A DNA stretch of 64,000 nucleotides from Orobanche coerulescens (Eukaryota; Streptophyta; Magnoliopsida; Lamiales; Orobanchaceae): NCBI GenBank assembly GCA_033398695.1, contig CM065804.1, forward strand, positions 34,279,001 through 34,343,000. The letters run 5' to 3'. The notes beneath the pieces are model-generated. The model was not told where the DNA came from and did no database searches. It saw nothing but the letters and a program-made list of their open reading frames with translations. Positions 12,110 to 24,770 of this stretch are shown here, piece after piece (the stretch's first letter is position 1; the number at the start of each line of letters is the position of its first letter). The position numbers were made by a program, and so were the translations under genes.

Positions 12110-14081
12110 TTTGGGGTGTCATACCATTTGAACTTAATCGTTTTAAATTTTGATAAACTTCTTTTTACTTTCAAGCAATGCATAGAATAACGGTTCTATA
12201 CAAACGCTATAAAGAATTACTAACATTTTTTGTTTTTGTTGTTTATTGTTATCTAAATGAATTTGACTGAACCCTAGTTGTACGGGTATCTCTATATGCT
12301 ATTATTTATATAGAGATAAAATAATATTTTTTAATCAAATTTATTAACGCAAAAAACTCGCGGGTTATACTTATTGATTAGGTTCAGCCACTCGAAGTTC
12401 CCCTTTATAATTTATATAACCGTACCCATCCAAATATAATCTGAATTAAAGGTGAATTTGCTATGTCTTTTCATCCCAAACGTATAGTGATACCCGTACA
12501 GCTAGGGTCCAGTCATCTGAAATTCATTTAGATATTATATATCTATACCCGTCTCAAACTCGATTAAGAAATTATTTTAGTACATATTCCCCTCGCAAAG
12601 AACTCTTGGCCTCTGAGTCCATCGCATGTGAAATAGAAATTCAGGCATCAAATCCCATTTATATAGTTATATGCACTATTTATCCAAATCTGTTAAAATA
12701 TATAAAATCTAAATAATTAAATATAAGTTTTTTATAATAATTGGTTGTTACGTCTGACTTAAAATTCGCTCAAATTGTTATATGTTGATAAATTCGGCAA
12801 ATTAATTAAATGTAGTTAAATTATTTTTTAATTAAAAAAATACTTATTTGGCCAACTTAATGATTGGTCAAATTATATTTTCAATAAAAACAACACTATT
12901 TATTTGTACAATTCGATAATTGGTCAAATTTATTGGCGATGAGAAATTTGATGGTAAAATACACATTGATTATATGAACGATTGGTTGTTACATCTCACT
13001 TTGAAAAAATTTAAATTCGCTCAAATTATTAGACGTTGATAAATTGGATAAATTAAATTAAATAAAAATTAATTAGTCAAATTAAATTAATTAATAAAAA
13101 TAAGATTATTTATTTGGCCAACTCAATATTTTGTCGAATTAATTGCATATGAAAAAAATGATGATAAAATACAAATTTTGGCATGAAATATTTTAGATAA
13201 AAAGAATCTAAAAAAGAAAAATACCACGTATGAGAGAGAGTTAAAGTGGTGCTCTCGATACATTTTTTTGCTATTATACATACGTAAAACTATTTATTTG
13301 ATCAACATAGAAATTGAGCCAATTAATAATAGCTAAATTTGTTGTCTGGACAGAAAAAGTTTTGATAAATTAAATATTTCAATAAAAGTTTGGATATTTA
13401 TTTAGGTTATCAAATTAATGGAGTCTCGTTTAAAATATGAGACTTAAATATACATATAAACACTACTAATACAAACCTAATAATTGAAAAAAATTAAATT
13501 TTCAAGAAAAATAAAACTATTCATTTGCCTTAATAATAGGTCAAACCAAATTATTTTTCTCAATAAAAATAAAACTATTAAACTCATTGTGCAAAATAAT
13601 TGTGGAGTAAAAATATACATTAATTTTAAATATTTATTTAGATTCCCCATCGACCGAGCCTCATTTAAGATCGATGTGGTATTCAAAATTTTAGATAATT
13701 ATTATTAATGCAAATTCAATAATTAGTCAAATTAGATTCTCCATTAAAAAATAAAACAATTTATTTGGCTAACTTAATAATTGATTTTATTAATATTGGC
13801 CAAACTAAATTTCAATTAAAACAAAACTACTAAATAAAAGAGACTTGAGATTCAAATTTTAGACAAATATAGTTAATGTAAATTTAATGATTGATCCAAT
13901 TAATTTTTACTAAAAAATTAAACTAATTATTTGTCCAACTAATAATTAGACAAATTAAACATAATAAAAATAAAATTCTTAAGTTTGTGTGTGAAATAAC
14001 TATGAGGTTGAAAAATACACATTGAATTTTAAGTATTTATTTAGGGTCTCCATTGGTGAAGTTTTAAAAAATATTAATATA
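12110..14081. repeat. AT-rich DNA with degenerate dispersed/tandem repeats
   Basis: The first roughly 130 bp may still be plastid-derived spacer. From about 12700 the sequence repeats a motif of the type ATTTATTTGGCCAACTTAAT followed by ATTGGTCAAATTA, seen near 12840, 12895, 13105, 13300, 13510, 13765 and 13930 with irregular spacing of roughly 60-210 bp. Copies are strongly diverged. There is no protein-coding signal; the open frames at 13477-13708 are short, low in complexity and overlapping. It may be an old satellite or a decayed transposon. Confidence 0.55.
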
Positions 14082-14086
14082 TATAT

Positions 14087-14963
14087 TGTTGTTACCCAAA
14101 ATATTATCCGGAGATAGTATTGCTGGAACGATCGAGTAACAAACAAAATGCGAGAACACTTCCGTGGGAAAATAGATAACACAAGATTTGCCGGGGTTGT
14201 TAGTCCCGGGCTTGAATGCTCTCGCGAGATGTTATTAATAAATATCTTCCAGTACAAATATTAATGTTAGAATCTAATACAATGAGTGTAAAAGCTTCTA
14301 GTTATCTAGGCTTTAGAGCGCGTAGATTGCCTAAGAACCGGATGGATGAATCATGAGTTCTTGCTTGGAATTTATGATGAATGTGTGTGAATGTCACTAT
14401 GAATATGTTAGTGCTTGCCAAAAGAGCCTTTTGTTCTCTCTTTGGTGTGTATTTTGCACTTAATTCGTGGTAGGATCCGTTTTTTCTGGCCGCAATGGTG
14501 AGTCCTCTATTTATAGGGGACAAGGTAGTTGGGATCCCTCAGCGATCGCGGGCGATCGCGTTTTCTATATTAAAATAAACGGCCGATCGTCCGTCACGTG
14601 GGCTGTTCCCTTGAGGTCCGAGGTTGCGGTTGGAGGCGGTGGGTGGACTAATGGGAAGCCAAGACGCGTCGCGAGTCCGTCAGGAGGGTCCACTACGTAC
14701 CTTTCGGCCTTGTCGGTAGGTGCGGTAGGTGACAGGCTGGGGTCAATGATCCTTTTTGTTGGTATCCTGTGAAGATCCGCGGGTGGGCCATCGTCCAAGA
14801 TTCGGTCTTCGACGACTTTGACGGACGCTGGATCCCCACGTGGCATGAGACGATCGCTATATCATGCCGGACTTTAGGTGTTCGTCCGGAGTTTGGCTTC
14901 TATGGTTGACTTTTCGGGGAGGTCGCCGATCGCCTATCGTGGCGAGTTAATCGTCGCACAACA
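14087..14963 (-). repeat. Element F: 3' LTR
   Basis: 877 bp, starting TGTTGTTACCC and ending CGCACAACA on the plus strand. A TATA box for minus-strand transcription (TATAAATAG) is at 14507-14515. Two GCGATCGC palindromes lie just upstream of it in element orientation (about 14541-14562). It is followed at 14964 by ATTGCCCCCC, the minus-strand polypurine tract. Confidence 0.9.
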
Positions 14964-14980
14964 ATTGCCCCCCAGCTCGC
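14964..14980 (-). promoter_or_regulatory. Polypurine tract of element F
   Basis: The minus strand reads GCTGGGGGGCAAT immediately before the 3' LTR. Element G has the same tract immediately before 56461. This is the expected plus-strand DNA primer site of LTR retrotransposons. Confidence 0.8.
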
Positions 14981-15301
14981 CTTGATGTTGAAAACACGGG
15001 GTGAGGTGGCACTGTTGGCGATCGCCGATGTTTAGACGACCAGCCGATCTGAATTCAAATATGGACGACCTTCTTTCGCGTCGGGAGCAGCGGGAAAAGA
15101 AGGCGGGCCTTTCATAAGCGGCTGGGACACGCGTCGTGCCGCCGTTGGGGGGAATCCGACGGTTTGTCAGACCTGTCGGCTGGCATGCCCTCGAAAAGAC
15201 GCGTATGCGGGATTCGAGGGCCGCATTTAATGCGTCCCCACGTGACGGTTCCGATTCGATCCCGAAGTTTCTCCTTTTGCACTTAGGCCCTCGTTCCCAT
15301 C

Positions 15302-15309
15302 TATAAAAA
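15302..15309 (+). promoter_or_regulatory. TATA box of the antisense gene in element F
   Basis: TATAAAAA followed by a G-run sits about 150 bp upstream of the first ATG (15451) of the plus-strand gene. It is antisense to the retrotransposon and outside the LTR, so it is a candidate independent promoter. Confidence 0.6.
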
Positions 15310-15450
15310 GGGGGCTTCTTCTCCTTCACTTTTACGCACCCTTAGCATCCATAGCAATTTCTGCAGAAATTTCGGAGCCTTTAGTGCCGATCTTCTTCTT
15401 CTTTCTAGGTAAGAATAAATTTAACCTTCTCCTTATCTTTATTTTCCAAT

Positions 15451-18058
15451 ATGTCGGGAGGATCGAAAACCTTCGAGACCGAAGTTCTTCCACGCCGCCG
15501 CGTTGCTGAACGGGAGGAGGTTCCCGTTAGAGTGGATATGGAGGCAGTGAAGCTATTCGAGCGGGATTGCACCGAAGAACTCGAAAAACTTTTCAACGAG
15601 GCCGAGGTGGCGAGGACGGCGAGACGGCGGAGCAGGGGGTTCGCCGGTAGATGAAGACGATCCGCGCGGGAGGCACAGGAAAGAGAGAGCAGTCGGCCCC
15701 TCCTATGTGGCTTTTGCTCGAGATGATGGAAATGATCGCTGGACCTTGCCGATTCGATTTCGAGGCCTACTCCGCCGCTCACCCTTACAAACATGTGAAT
15801 CGGACGGTCTTTCAGCCGTCCGTCTCGTGGACTCTCGGCCGGATCCGAGTACGGCGACCAAGAATGACTGAGCCCGGAGGGCCAAATATCACATCCCCTC
15901 GACGTTTCCCTTCACGTGCCTTTGGAGAATGAGCGCGCCGACCAACCGCCCAGGTATGGTCGCCGTCAACGAGATGATTATGGAGGCGGGTCTGCGATTC
16001 CGTTGCCACTCGCCGTCTCCTATTTGCCGATCGCACGAATTTGGCGCCTCTTCAACTGACGCCGAATGCTTGGCCGCAGATCATCTGCACGTTGACCTTG
16101 TTTCGCGGTCACCGGTTATTTCGTCACCTTAGCGCTACCGGAGATGAATTATCTGTTTAAATTAGGCTGCAGAAAAGGGACGATCGGCGGTTATCATATC
16201 CGAGGCCGACTCGGGAGAGTGGTTCTTGGCGTGCGAATAAGACCCGGGCGACCGGCAAAATGGTGTTGGGTCGGCGGGGCATGGCGATCGGCGTTGAGTG
16301 AAGGGCCGAATGAAGAGTTGGAGATTCCCACTATTTTAGGAGAGGAATCCGAGTAAGGATTTAAACTCTCCCTTTGATTGAGCTTGTCTTGGTGATCTAA
16401 TTTCGTTTTCTTTTGCAGGACCTCTTGTACGGCGACGGCGACCTCCCATTTGATTTCTTGATCGTTTGGGAGCGTATTCGTGCGTTGCCGAACTCCTTTA
16501 TTGACGTTCGATCGCTTGGTCAAGCTCATCGGTTGGGGGCTCGTTTGTTTTGCTACCCTCGTCACTTGAAAGTTCAAGGTATGAGGTTGAGTGGTGTTTC
16601 CTTTCTTTGACGATCGTCTCCAAGATGTTGTTTTACTTTATCTAACTTGTTTGCACCTTTTCTTTGTGAGGCTTATTTTCCCGAATCGCCGAACCTCCGC
16701 GAGAGATAGCTATGTCGGACTTGGGAGTTCTTGGTCGCCTTAATTTGGGCAAGCGGTGTCGCGTTCTGCGGCGACGTCTCAACTTTGCCCGGCGAGACCC
16801 GCCGAGGCGCCCGGCCAAGCCGGTGGTCGAGGAGAGAGGAAGCTCAAACGCCGCAAGAGGCGGAGGTCGGAGTCCCCGTCGATCTCCGAGGCGGGACGTA
16901 TCGATTCTTGAGCCTCCTGGGCCGCGGCTCCTATCTCCGCCATCCCGATGATGGAGCGTTACGCGCCAAGCCCACGGCCACGGACCCGGTCATCCGGCGG
17001 CTCGGCGAAGAAGATGGCGATCGCCGATGCGAGACACCCGGGGCAAGCCTTTTTTCGGACGTGACCCCGAGCCGGTCAACAGGTAAGAGTGGGTTAAAAG
17101 TTTTTCTGAGTTAGGCATTCCGAGCATGGTATGGGCTAACTCCTTGATTTCCTTGGTTTTGCTGCAGGTTCGCCGCCGACCGGACGTCGCCCCATGGTGC
17201 CGGATTTCTGTCGAGCAAGGCTCCACAAGGTTCTGTCAAGTCCTCGCTTATGTTCGCCAGCGATCACTTCGCCAAGGCTTGGGCGACCGACCTTGACGCG
17301 ATCGCTCGTCGGCGATCCGAGATGCCATGCAGCGGCCGTTGCCCTGGCTCTTCAGCCGCGACGATGGCCGTCAGCCGCCGGGATTTTGAGGGGCGACCCT
17401 CCACCGCTCATCTCCATCGCGAGCTCGAGACCGCCTGAATGTAAATATCGAAGATGCCAACCGATCCGGTCGATGGAGAAAGAGTAACAGGAGACCGCCA
17501 AGCGGGCTAAGCAGACGTGGATCGATTGAAGCGAGAGCCGAGTCGCTCAAGGAAGCCGCCGATCGATCCAAGAATAAGGAGAAGGAGACTCGTCGAAGCT
17601 CGAGGCTTCGCAGAGGAGGCGACGGCCAAGGTCAGGTGGATCGGCCGGTGGTGAGCCGGAGGCGGCGAAGAGAGAGCTGAGAAGGCCGGGCGAGAATGTT
17701 GCCAAGGCGGCCGAATCGGAGGTCGAGAAGACGGCGGCAGATCTGAAAGGGCACCAAGGCGATCGAGGTCGATCCCTACCTTAACGTCGGGCACGTCGGC
17801 GAGTTCGCTTACTATTTGGCCTATGCTGACGCTGTCCGAGTTGCTAAAAAGGCAGGGGTCGAGACCGGTCCTCTGATGGAAAGCTTCAGATCCTATGTCT
17901 CCAAGCATCCTCTGCATCCAGAATTCTCTCTGCCGATACTTGACTTGGTCGACCTCGGGATTGACTTGAGTTGGTATACCGGCAAACTCATTCATCCCGA
18001 GGCCGATGCCCAGGCCGATCCGCGACCCGAGGGCGAAGACCAGCAGGCGGGACTTTGA
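15451..18058 (+). pseudogene. Antisense additional ORF of element F (intron-containing, decayed)
   Basis: This gene is read opposite to gag-pol, in the region between integrase and the 3' LTR. It starts MSGGSKTFETEVLPRRR. A conserved-looking block near 15940-16130 (PGMVAVNEMIMEAGLRF, then a frame-shifted leucine/proline-rich part with NAW) resembles the plant domain annotated as putative gypsy-type transposon (Pfam PF04195). Canonical introns of 66, 92 and 85 bp are predicted at 16353-16418, 16579-16670 and 17083-17167. The C-terminal exon ends with an open stretch at 17816-18058 (ending GEDQQAGL). The middle is charged and broken by frameshifts. It has its own TATA box and polyadenylation signal. 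Antisense extra ORFs at this place are known from Tat-lineage elements; their function is unknown. Some frameshifts may be sequence errors. Confidence 0.65.
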
Positions 18059-18142
18059 GAGGCTTTTTGTTTTTCCTCTGTAACTTGTACTTTTTTGTTG
18101 TAATGCCTTCAGGCCTTGAGATGTATGACGCTTGTGTTTATG

Positions 18143-18148
18143 AATAAA
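18143..18148 (+). terminator. Polyadenylation signal of the antisense gene
   Basis: AATAAA lies 85 bp after the stop codon at 18056-18058, preceded by T-rich and TTGTAA-containing sequence typical of plant 3' ends. Confidence 0.5.
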
Positions 18149-18159
18149 TACTCCTTTTC

Positions 18160-19240
18160 TCATTTCGCGTAATGCATTATATGCGATCGCCTTTGACTAT
18201 TTGTGTGCAATTTTTTCGAGTACGCGTATATTTGCTTTCGATTTCTTGTTCGTCCGGCCGATTGTCTGAGTGTTGAAAGTATTGACATGTTTTGAATTGG
18301 AATTCTTACTTGTAATTTTCGTCGGACGATCTCGATCGCCCTGCATGTTTTTGAGCGAAGCCGATCGAATATGGTTTCTCTTTGTTCGATCGTATTTGAG
18401 AGTAGCTCGGCCTATCCCTGCCCCCTTGTTTTTGTTCACTTATTGTAAGTAAGGGAACAAAGACTAGTCTGTCTGGCGAGCTATCTCCATTTCGCCGATT
18501 CTGAAGAGTCATGTGTGGTTGAGGTGTTCGATGGACCGATCTCCCCAATCGTGTCTTCGTGCGCGCGCGGGATATTTAGTACCACTGCGACTCACTTTTT
18601 GTGAGGGTCCTCCGTTAGCTACGCCCGCCTTGTGTTAAAACAAGGCGGGCGATCTCGGTCTGGAGGAGTCCTTGCGCGGAGTGTTGTCGGCTTATTCGAC
18701 ACCACGTCCGCGGCTTGTCACCTCTGCTTCCACCTCGGCCCGCCATGAAGATGGCGATCCTCGGCAGGTGCACGTTGAGACGGGGTAACGGCACGTCGCA
18801 TTGTTCGGGTTCACCATGTTAGATGATGTACCTTGAGAACGTGCGATCGCGCCATCGACTATTTTGGAGGGTCCTTCGGCCACGTCGACCTCGTATTTAA
18901 ACGAAGGGCGGACGATCTCAGCCCACGTGAACCTTGCATGGGCGAAGTCGCTTGGTTCCATCGACCTCCGTGACCATGGCCGCAATAATTTTATCTAGGA
19001 TCGCCGTGATCATCGATCGTCGGTGATATGCGATGCACAGTGGGGCGATCGCCATAACAGATGGGATAACAAAAATCTCATTATATTCCTTGTACATCAT
19101 TGAAATCGAATACAAATTTATCACCGATAAGATTTTTTCGGATGCACGGCGCCCAGGGTATTGGTCCGAGTACCGTCAGATGTTCCATTCAGAGGCTCCT
19201 TTAGTTAACCATCTGGATACTCCGAAAGGTCCTTCCTTTG
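18160..19240 (-). other. Element F: region between integrase and the antisense gene
   Basis: About 1.1 kb with no recognisable domain on either strand. Parts near 18620-18960 are similar, in reverse complement, to the 3' interior of element G (about 55860-56170), so this is a shared untranslated segment of the two Tat elements. Confidence 0.5.
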
Positions 19241-19369
19241 GACCAAAGACGCTGTATGGGTTTGGATTTTCTTGAGGACGAGATCGCCCACTTGAAATCT
19301 TCTCTCTCGACCTTTGAATTGAAGAACTTCTCGGCTCTCCTTTTGTGGATTGTGTTCTTCATTTCGAGG

Positions 19370-20391
19370 TCACCGCCTTTCTTCAAGCATGTCTAGGTCG
19401 ATTCGCCGGCTACATCGTTGTCGGCCGTCATCTCCTGTTCGGTTCGATGGCCGAGGACGGCGATCTCCGAAGGAATCACCGCTTCGTTCAAGGTAAGGGC
19501 GAACGGGTTTCGGTTGAATTGCGGGTCGTCGTTCGGTAGGACCATAAAACGTCTGGGAGTTCGCCGCCCATCTTCCTTGCCGGGATTCGAGTCGTGCTTT
19601 GATCGTGTGTTTGAGGATCTTATTCACCGCCTCTACCCGCCCGTCGTCCGAGGGTGATAGGGCGCCGAGAATAACCTTTTGACTCCCCACTTTTCACAGA
19701 ATTGCATGACTTCTAAGCCGTCGAACTGTTTTCCGTTGTCGGAGATGATGGCCTGGGCAAACCGAATCGGCATATTATGTTTTTCCATATAAACTTGATC
19801 ACTTGTTCTTGGCCGATCTTGTTGAGCGGTTCGGCCTCACCATTTGGTGAAATAATCGACCCAACGATGGCGAACTTACAACTGGAGCCGTCGGCAAGGG
19901 ACCTATAAGGTCGATGCCCCATTGCGCAAATGGCCAAGGGCTATACATGGAGGTGAGCCGTTCGGGTGATAGTTTTATGTTGGGGCCCATTATCGACATC
20001 TATGACAAGATCTGCATAAGCGATCGCATCTTTCCGAAGTGATGGCCGAAGAATCCTTGTCCAGTCGTCTTATGGAGGAGGGCTCCGCCCGCGTGGTTCC
20101 CACAAATCCCGTCATGGATTTCACTAAACGAGCCGACCTTCCTCCTGTAATACACTTGAGGAGGAAGGCTGAAAGCTCGCTTGTAAAGCCGATCGTCCAA
20201 CAGGTATACCCAGTCGCACGGCCGGAGTTGGCGAGCCTTAACACGGCCGCCGGGACCGCTCCGTCTTTTAAGTATTTGATGAACGGAGTCATCCAATTCT
20301 CTTCGGCGATGGCGACCGTGGTAACCAAGTTCTGCCGATCGCCGGCCTTGTTGACTTTGTGATTTGGATGTTGGAGAAGTCGGCCGCCCAT
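19370..20391 (-). pseudogene. Element F: integrase (decayed)
   Basis: Pieces in different frames together cover the HHCC zinc-binding part (about 20000-20200, ending in CRSCHRC) and the catalytic core: AQWGIDLIGPLPTAP near 19920-19860, then segments including IGQEQVIKFIWKNIICRFGLP (about 19810-19740) and ALSPSDDGRVEAVNKILK (about 19665-19612). Integrase inserts the reverse-transcribed DNA into the host chromosome. Frameshifts separate the pieces and the D,D,E residues are not all in one frame, so it is non-functional as written. Confidence 0.75.
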
Positions 20392-21105
20392 CCGATGATG
20401 CTAGTTTGGAAAGTGCATCGGCACAGGAGTTGTGCTCTCTCGGGACTTGCTCGATTAGTACTTCTTCAAATTTTGTGCACATTTCGGCGACCGGCTCTTG
20501 GTATTTGACCATCCGTCACGCGTGCCTCATATTCCCCCTTGACTTGGTTCACGACCAAAAGGGAGTCCATGTAGATATGGAGGCGTCGAACATCTAGTGG
20601 CGAGGGCTAGATCAAGCCCGCCTACGAGCTTCGTATTCGGCCTCATTGTTGGTCGCACGAAACCGAAACGCACGGCATTTGTGAAACTCGACCGTCCTGG
20701 GCTAATGAGGACAATCCTCGCCCTCGCTCTCGCATTGGTCGCCGAGCCATCCACGTATAGTTTCAGCAGTCGGCCGACTGGCCTGACTGTGAGGGAACGT
20801 TAATTCCACCACGAAGTCCGCCAGAGCTTGGCCTTTGATCGCCGTGCGAGGAGCGTAAGTGATACCGTATTGTGCGATCTCCAGCGACCACTTGAGGAGT
20901 CGTCCGTTGGTGTCCGGTCGGTGCAGACTTGTCCGAGGGGTAGAGTGGTTAGGACCTCCACCGGTGATCGAAGAAGTAAGCTCTCGGCCGTACACTCATG
21001 ACAAGGGCATAGGCGATCTTCTCCAATGGTGTGTAACGTGTCTCGGCCGTGGAGCGCCCGGCTAACATAGTAGATCGGCAAGTGGGCTTGCCCTCTCGCT
21101 CGCAC
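20390..21105 (-). pseudogene. Element F: two RNase H domains (decayed)
   Basis: The first RNase H (about 21105-20830) shows YYVSRALHGRDT and ITYAPRTAIKGQALADF, the end of the retroviral-type domain. The following segment DGSATNARARARIVLISPG (about 20755-20690) is the start of the second, archaeal-type RNase H known from Tat-lineage elements. It continues to PREHNSCADALSKLAS (about 20450-20400). RNase H degrades the RNA strand during reverse transcription. Frameshifts separate the parts. Confidence 0.75.
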
Positions 21106-21474
21106 TGTAACGGCACTCGGTCGACCTCCGAGGCCGCTAAGTAAAGGAATAGTTTTTCACTGTGGATCGGCTTTGCCTGTGATCTCGGGGTGGATAGATA
21201 TTCCTTTATTTTGGCGAATGCTATCCGGCTTTCTTTCGTCCATGCGAACTTCTTGTTCTTGATGGTCGCGAAGAAAGGCTTGCTTTATCGCCGAGCCGTG
21301 ATATGAAACGGTTGAGGGCGGCTAGACACTGTGAGGCGTTGCACTGCTTGATGTTCCGCGGTTCCGCATGTCAAGGATCGCTCGTATCTTGGCGGGGTTC
21401 GCCTCGATCCCCCTTTGGCTCACTATGTGCCCCAAGAACTTCCGAGCCCACCCCGAAGTTGCATTTCTTGGGGT

Positions 21475-21948
21475 TCACTTCATGTTAAACTTCTCAAGGA
21501 TGGCGAACGTCTCGGCAAGATCGTTGAGGTGATCTTCCTTCTTGAGGCTTTTGACCACGATATCGTCAATGTAGACCTCCATGGTCTTGCCGATCTGATC
21601 GGCGAACATCCCGCTGACTAATCGCCGGTAGGTTGCCCCTCGCTTTTCAAGCCGAACGGCATTCGACCCAAAAGTATATGTCTTTTTCTCGTGTGGAAAG
21701 ATGTGTGTTTTATGTCTTCCTCTCGCCATTGGGATTTGATGATATCCGTGAAGGCATCCATAAACGACATCATTTCGCAACTGCCGTGCTATCGATCGAT
21801 GATCGATATGAGGCATTGGGAAGTGATCTTTTGGACATGCCGCGTTGAGGTCGGTGAAGTCTATGCATAATCTCCGTGAGCCGTCGGCTTTTGACGAGCA
21901 CCGCGTTGGCGACCCACCGTGGTTCGTCGTCGCCGCTACTCCGATCAC
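21475..21948 (-). pseudogene. Element F: reverse transcriptase (partial frame)
   Basis: The open stretch contains RRLCIDFTDLNAACPKDHFP near its start and the catalytic VYIDDIVVKS motif near 21575-21545. The CIDFTDLN form is typical of Tat-lineage elements, whereas B and C have CIDYRELN. The middle part is distorted, probably by compensating frameshifts, because the expected hydrophobic motif before YIDD is not readable. Upstream and downstream portions fall in other frames. Confidence 0.85.
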
Positions 21949-22657
21949 CTGTTGTTGAGTAACTTCGGACTTCTATGTCGAAGGCCGCGTATTTCTGACC
22001 GAACTTCCTACGCTCGTGAACAGTTTCATTGCCGGTCGATCTTCGAGATAATGGCAGCGTGTTCGGGACTTATGCCAACCATATCTTGATGCGACGAGCA
22101 AAGACACCGATGTTCTTACGTAGCAAGTTGATCGATCTCCCTTTAATTCGCGGTCGATGCTCGCGCCGATCCGCACTTCCCGCTCGATGATCCGATCCAT
22201 CGTAATGCTTTCCAACTCTTCGACAGAACGGTCGCCGCCTCGCTTGGTACGATCTCGGACTCGGTCCTTGGATCGACGCCGAGACTTGGCTCGAAACCGA
22301 TCCTGGCTCGATGTCGTCCGTCGATCGATGAGAGATGGCGTCCTCGAGTCGGGTTGGTACGGTCTCGTGCTCGCCGATCTCCATGGGTTGATCGTCGGTC
22401 GCTTCAATGTTACATACAAGACGGGAAGTGTTGGAAGAATTAACAACATAGGAGTAACTCAAACATCTCTTTGCCATTAGCCGATCTCCTTTTACAAGAC
22501 CGACCGTCCCATCGGCAGGGGGAATTTGATACAAGAAAAGAAAGATGAGGCGACCGCCTCAAAGGTTTCTAAAAAGGGGCGACCTAGGAACCCATTATAG
22601 ATGCCGGGCCTATCTATGATTACAAAGCTTAGGTTCCTAGTAATCCTAACCTTGGGA

Positions 22658-22897
22658 TCATAAAAACATATTAGCTCGACGGAGAGCTTGATCCTCCCGT
22701 AGGCTTGGACTGTGTTGTCGCCGAACCTTGGAGCACGGTGTCGAAAGGCTTGATGAATTTGATCGGGTTGCCGAAATGGGTCTAGGCGGATTTAAATATG
22801 ATGTTGCAAAACTCCCATTGTCGACCAACACGCGATCGATCGTCTTCCCAAGGATGCAAGCGGAGATCACTAGTGCATCCTCTTTGGGACATTGCAC
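22658..22897 (-). pseudogene. Element F: aspartic protease (partial)
   Basis: RVLVDNGSFATS (about 22835-22800) matches the active-site region of retrotransposon aspartic proteases (D-[TSN]-G), preceded by a conserved LVISACILGKTIDR segment. The rest is frame-shifted. The protease would process the Gag-Pol polyprotein. Confidence 0.65.
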
Positions 22898-23499
22898 TCC
22901 TTCCCGTCCTTGTTGGAAAAGGTGATGAGCGCGTCTCTAGAGATGGTCGGCCCGAGGTACTACAACATGGACTCGCGAATGCCCTCGGCTCGGCTTTTCG
23001 CTTCTGTTTGACAAGGTGGAAACCGGGAAAGGCCCCGAGGCTCCCACCTCCGCTTGGAGCATGTTGATCCGACCGCCAGGGTTGATCGGAGGGATCGATT
23101 CATCGAGTACTCGGCTCATGTTCGATCTGGCGATCGGATTGGGAGGAATTCTCTCGCTCGGTCGGCGTTCGCGCCTCCGGCTCTTTCCGTCTGGGTTACG
23201 GCTTGGTGATCAAATTATCCATTGCCTTCCTCAAACAGCCGCGAGTATCGAGGAGGTCGCGGCATTGGCTAGTGTTGTGGCCGGACTCTTATGTTAGGAA
23301 CAGAATTTGCTTCGGTCTAGATGACCGTGGTCACTTATAGTCTTTGGCTTTGAAAGCAACTCGCGACCCTTGATCGCGTTGAAGATGTGGGCCGAGATAA
23401 GTTGAGGTTGTGAAGAAGGTGGATCTCTACATCCTCGAAGGCTTTGAACTCGCCAGCGGCTTGGCGACCGCCTTTCTGGGCTTAGCGACCGTCTTCTTC

Positions 23500-24751
23500 T
23501 GGACATGGGAAGGTGCTTTCCTACTGACCGTCCCTCGTCCAAAGTGAGTGAGAGCATCTTCGCCCGGCCGATAATCGGCGGCTCGACGCGAACGCTGTAT
23601 AGGTCGGTGGAAAATCTTTTGTGAGGTGCCTGAACATGGGCGATCGTCCGTGGAATCCGTTCAGAACTGCGTGGTGAGCGATCTCGTCGCTGACGGGCTC
23701 ACCGGTGAGGACTATCTCGTCCACCCGGTCGATATAATCCTCATCCGATTCATCCTTCCCCTGCCTGATTTTCATCATGCGGTGGGGACCTTCCGGGCGA
23801 GCGACTTTGGCGGCGAAGTATGACGTGAAGTCGTTCGCCAGCTTCTCAAAGCAATTGATTGAGCGAGATGGTAGCGAGATGTACCACCTGTGGGCGAGAT
23901 CGCCCAGAGTTAGCGGGAACATACGACATTTTGTCGCATCCGAAGCTCCGCATCCAGTCATGTAGATCCGGAATTTGCTTAAGTGGGTTCCCGGATCCGT
24001 TCTCCCCCTAAATGCAGAGGTGTTTGTGGGGATTGATCGTTGATTGACTGGAGCGATCTCGATCCGACCGCGAGTGGCTCATTTAGCCCCGATCGGTCTC
24101 TGGCGTTTGCCCCAATTTCTAGGAGCGTCTTCATCTCGCCGAGTCGGCGTTGCATAGCGGCGATCGTTGCCGCTCGATCGCTCGCCGATCGCTCTCGATC
24201 ACGAACCAAGGCGATCGTGTGCGATCCCCTAGCTCCGTGGTGAATGACGATCTCCCCGCCGCAGGGTTCCCTTCTTGGGCGAGCAGGGCTCGTTGACTGT
24301 CTGTCTTTTGGGAGTCGGATAAGCCGAACTCCGGTAAAGGATTCAGATATCGATGTCTCATTGGGCCCGAGTGCCCGGCCGCCATGAGGATCGCTCCTGG
24401 CGGCCGAAGACGGAATCGTCCCGCCTTACGAGAGCCTTCTCCGGCTCGGGGCTTGCCGATTTCTCAACATAGATCCCCTTGAGCTTCCGTTTGCTTGCCC
24501 GGCGGTTGGCCGACGGGTGATGGTAGGCGTATCGCGGCCCTCGCCGTTCCTCGAGGATGGCTATAGCCTCCTCAACTGCTCCGATGTCTGGAACCGGTCG
24601 AGTGAGAGGCTAGAACCGTCCCTCGGGGCGGGAGTGAGAGCCTAGCGTCGCCACGGCCGCCTTCCGCCGTGGGCCGGGATTCGGTCCTCGCCGGAATAAG
24701 ATTTCCGGCAGATCTCGGGGTGGCCCTCTTGGAGGTTGTTGCCGATGTCAT
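23500..24751 (-). pseudogene. Element F: gag (decayed)
   Basis: The likely start codon is at 24751 (MTSATTSKRATP), after the leader hairpins. The central capsid-like block (Retrotrans_gag type) is open at 23961-23521, with MTGCGASDATKCRMFPLTLG and DEDYIDRVDEIVL. It is closely related to gag of element G (for example MFPLTL.DLAHRWY and EPVSDE). An upstream segment at 24209-23979 (AATIAAMQRRLGEMKTLL) also matches G. Frameshifts separate the blocks. Confidence 0.8.
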
Positions 24752-24770
24752 TTTCTCGATGGTTTTTCTA

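Noticed and set aside
13477..13708. Overlapping frames on both strands in AT-rich DNA
   Set aside because: Low complexity, overlapping on opposite strands and inside degenerate repeats.
14541..14562. GCGATCGC sites as a sign of cyanobacterial contamination
   Set aside because: The sites lie in LTRs and coding parts of a typical plant Tat element with target duplication; no bacterial gene is present.
17507..18163. A 218-codon minus-strand frame in element F
   Set aside because: It is the shadow of the antisense gene, whose plus-strand reading has splice sites and a poly(A) signal.
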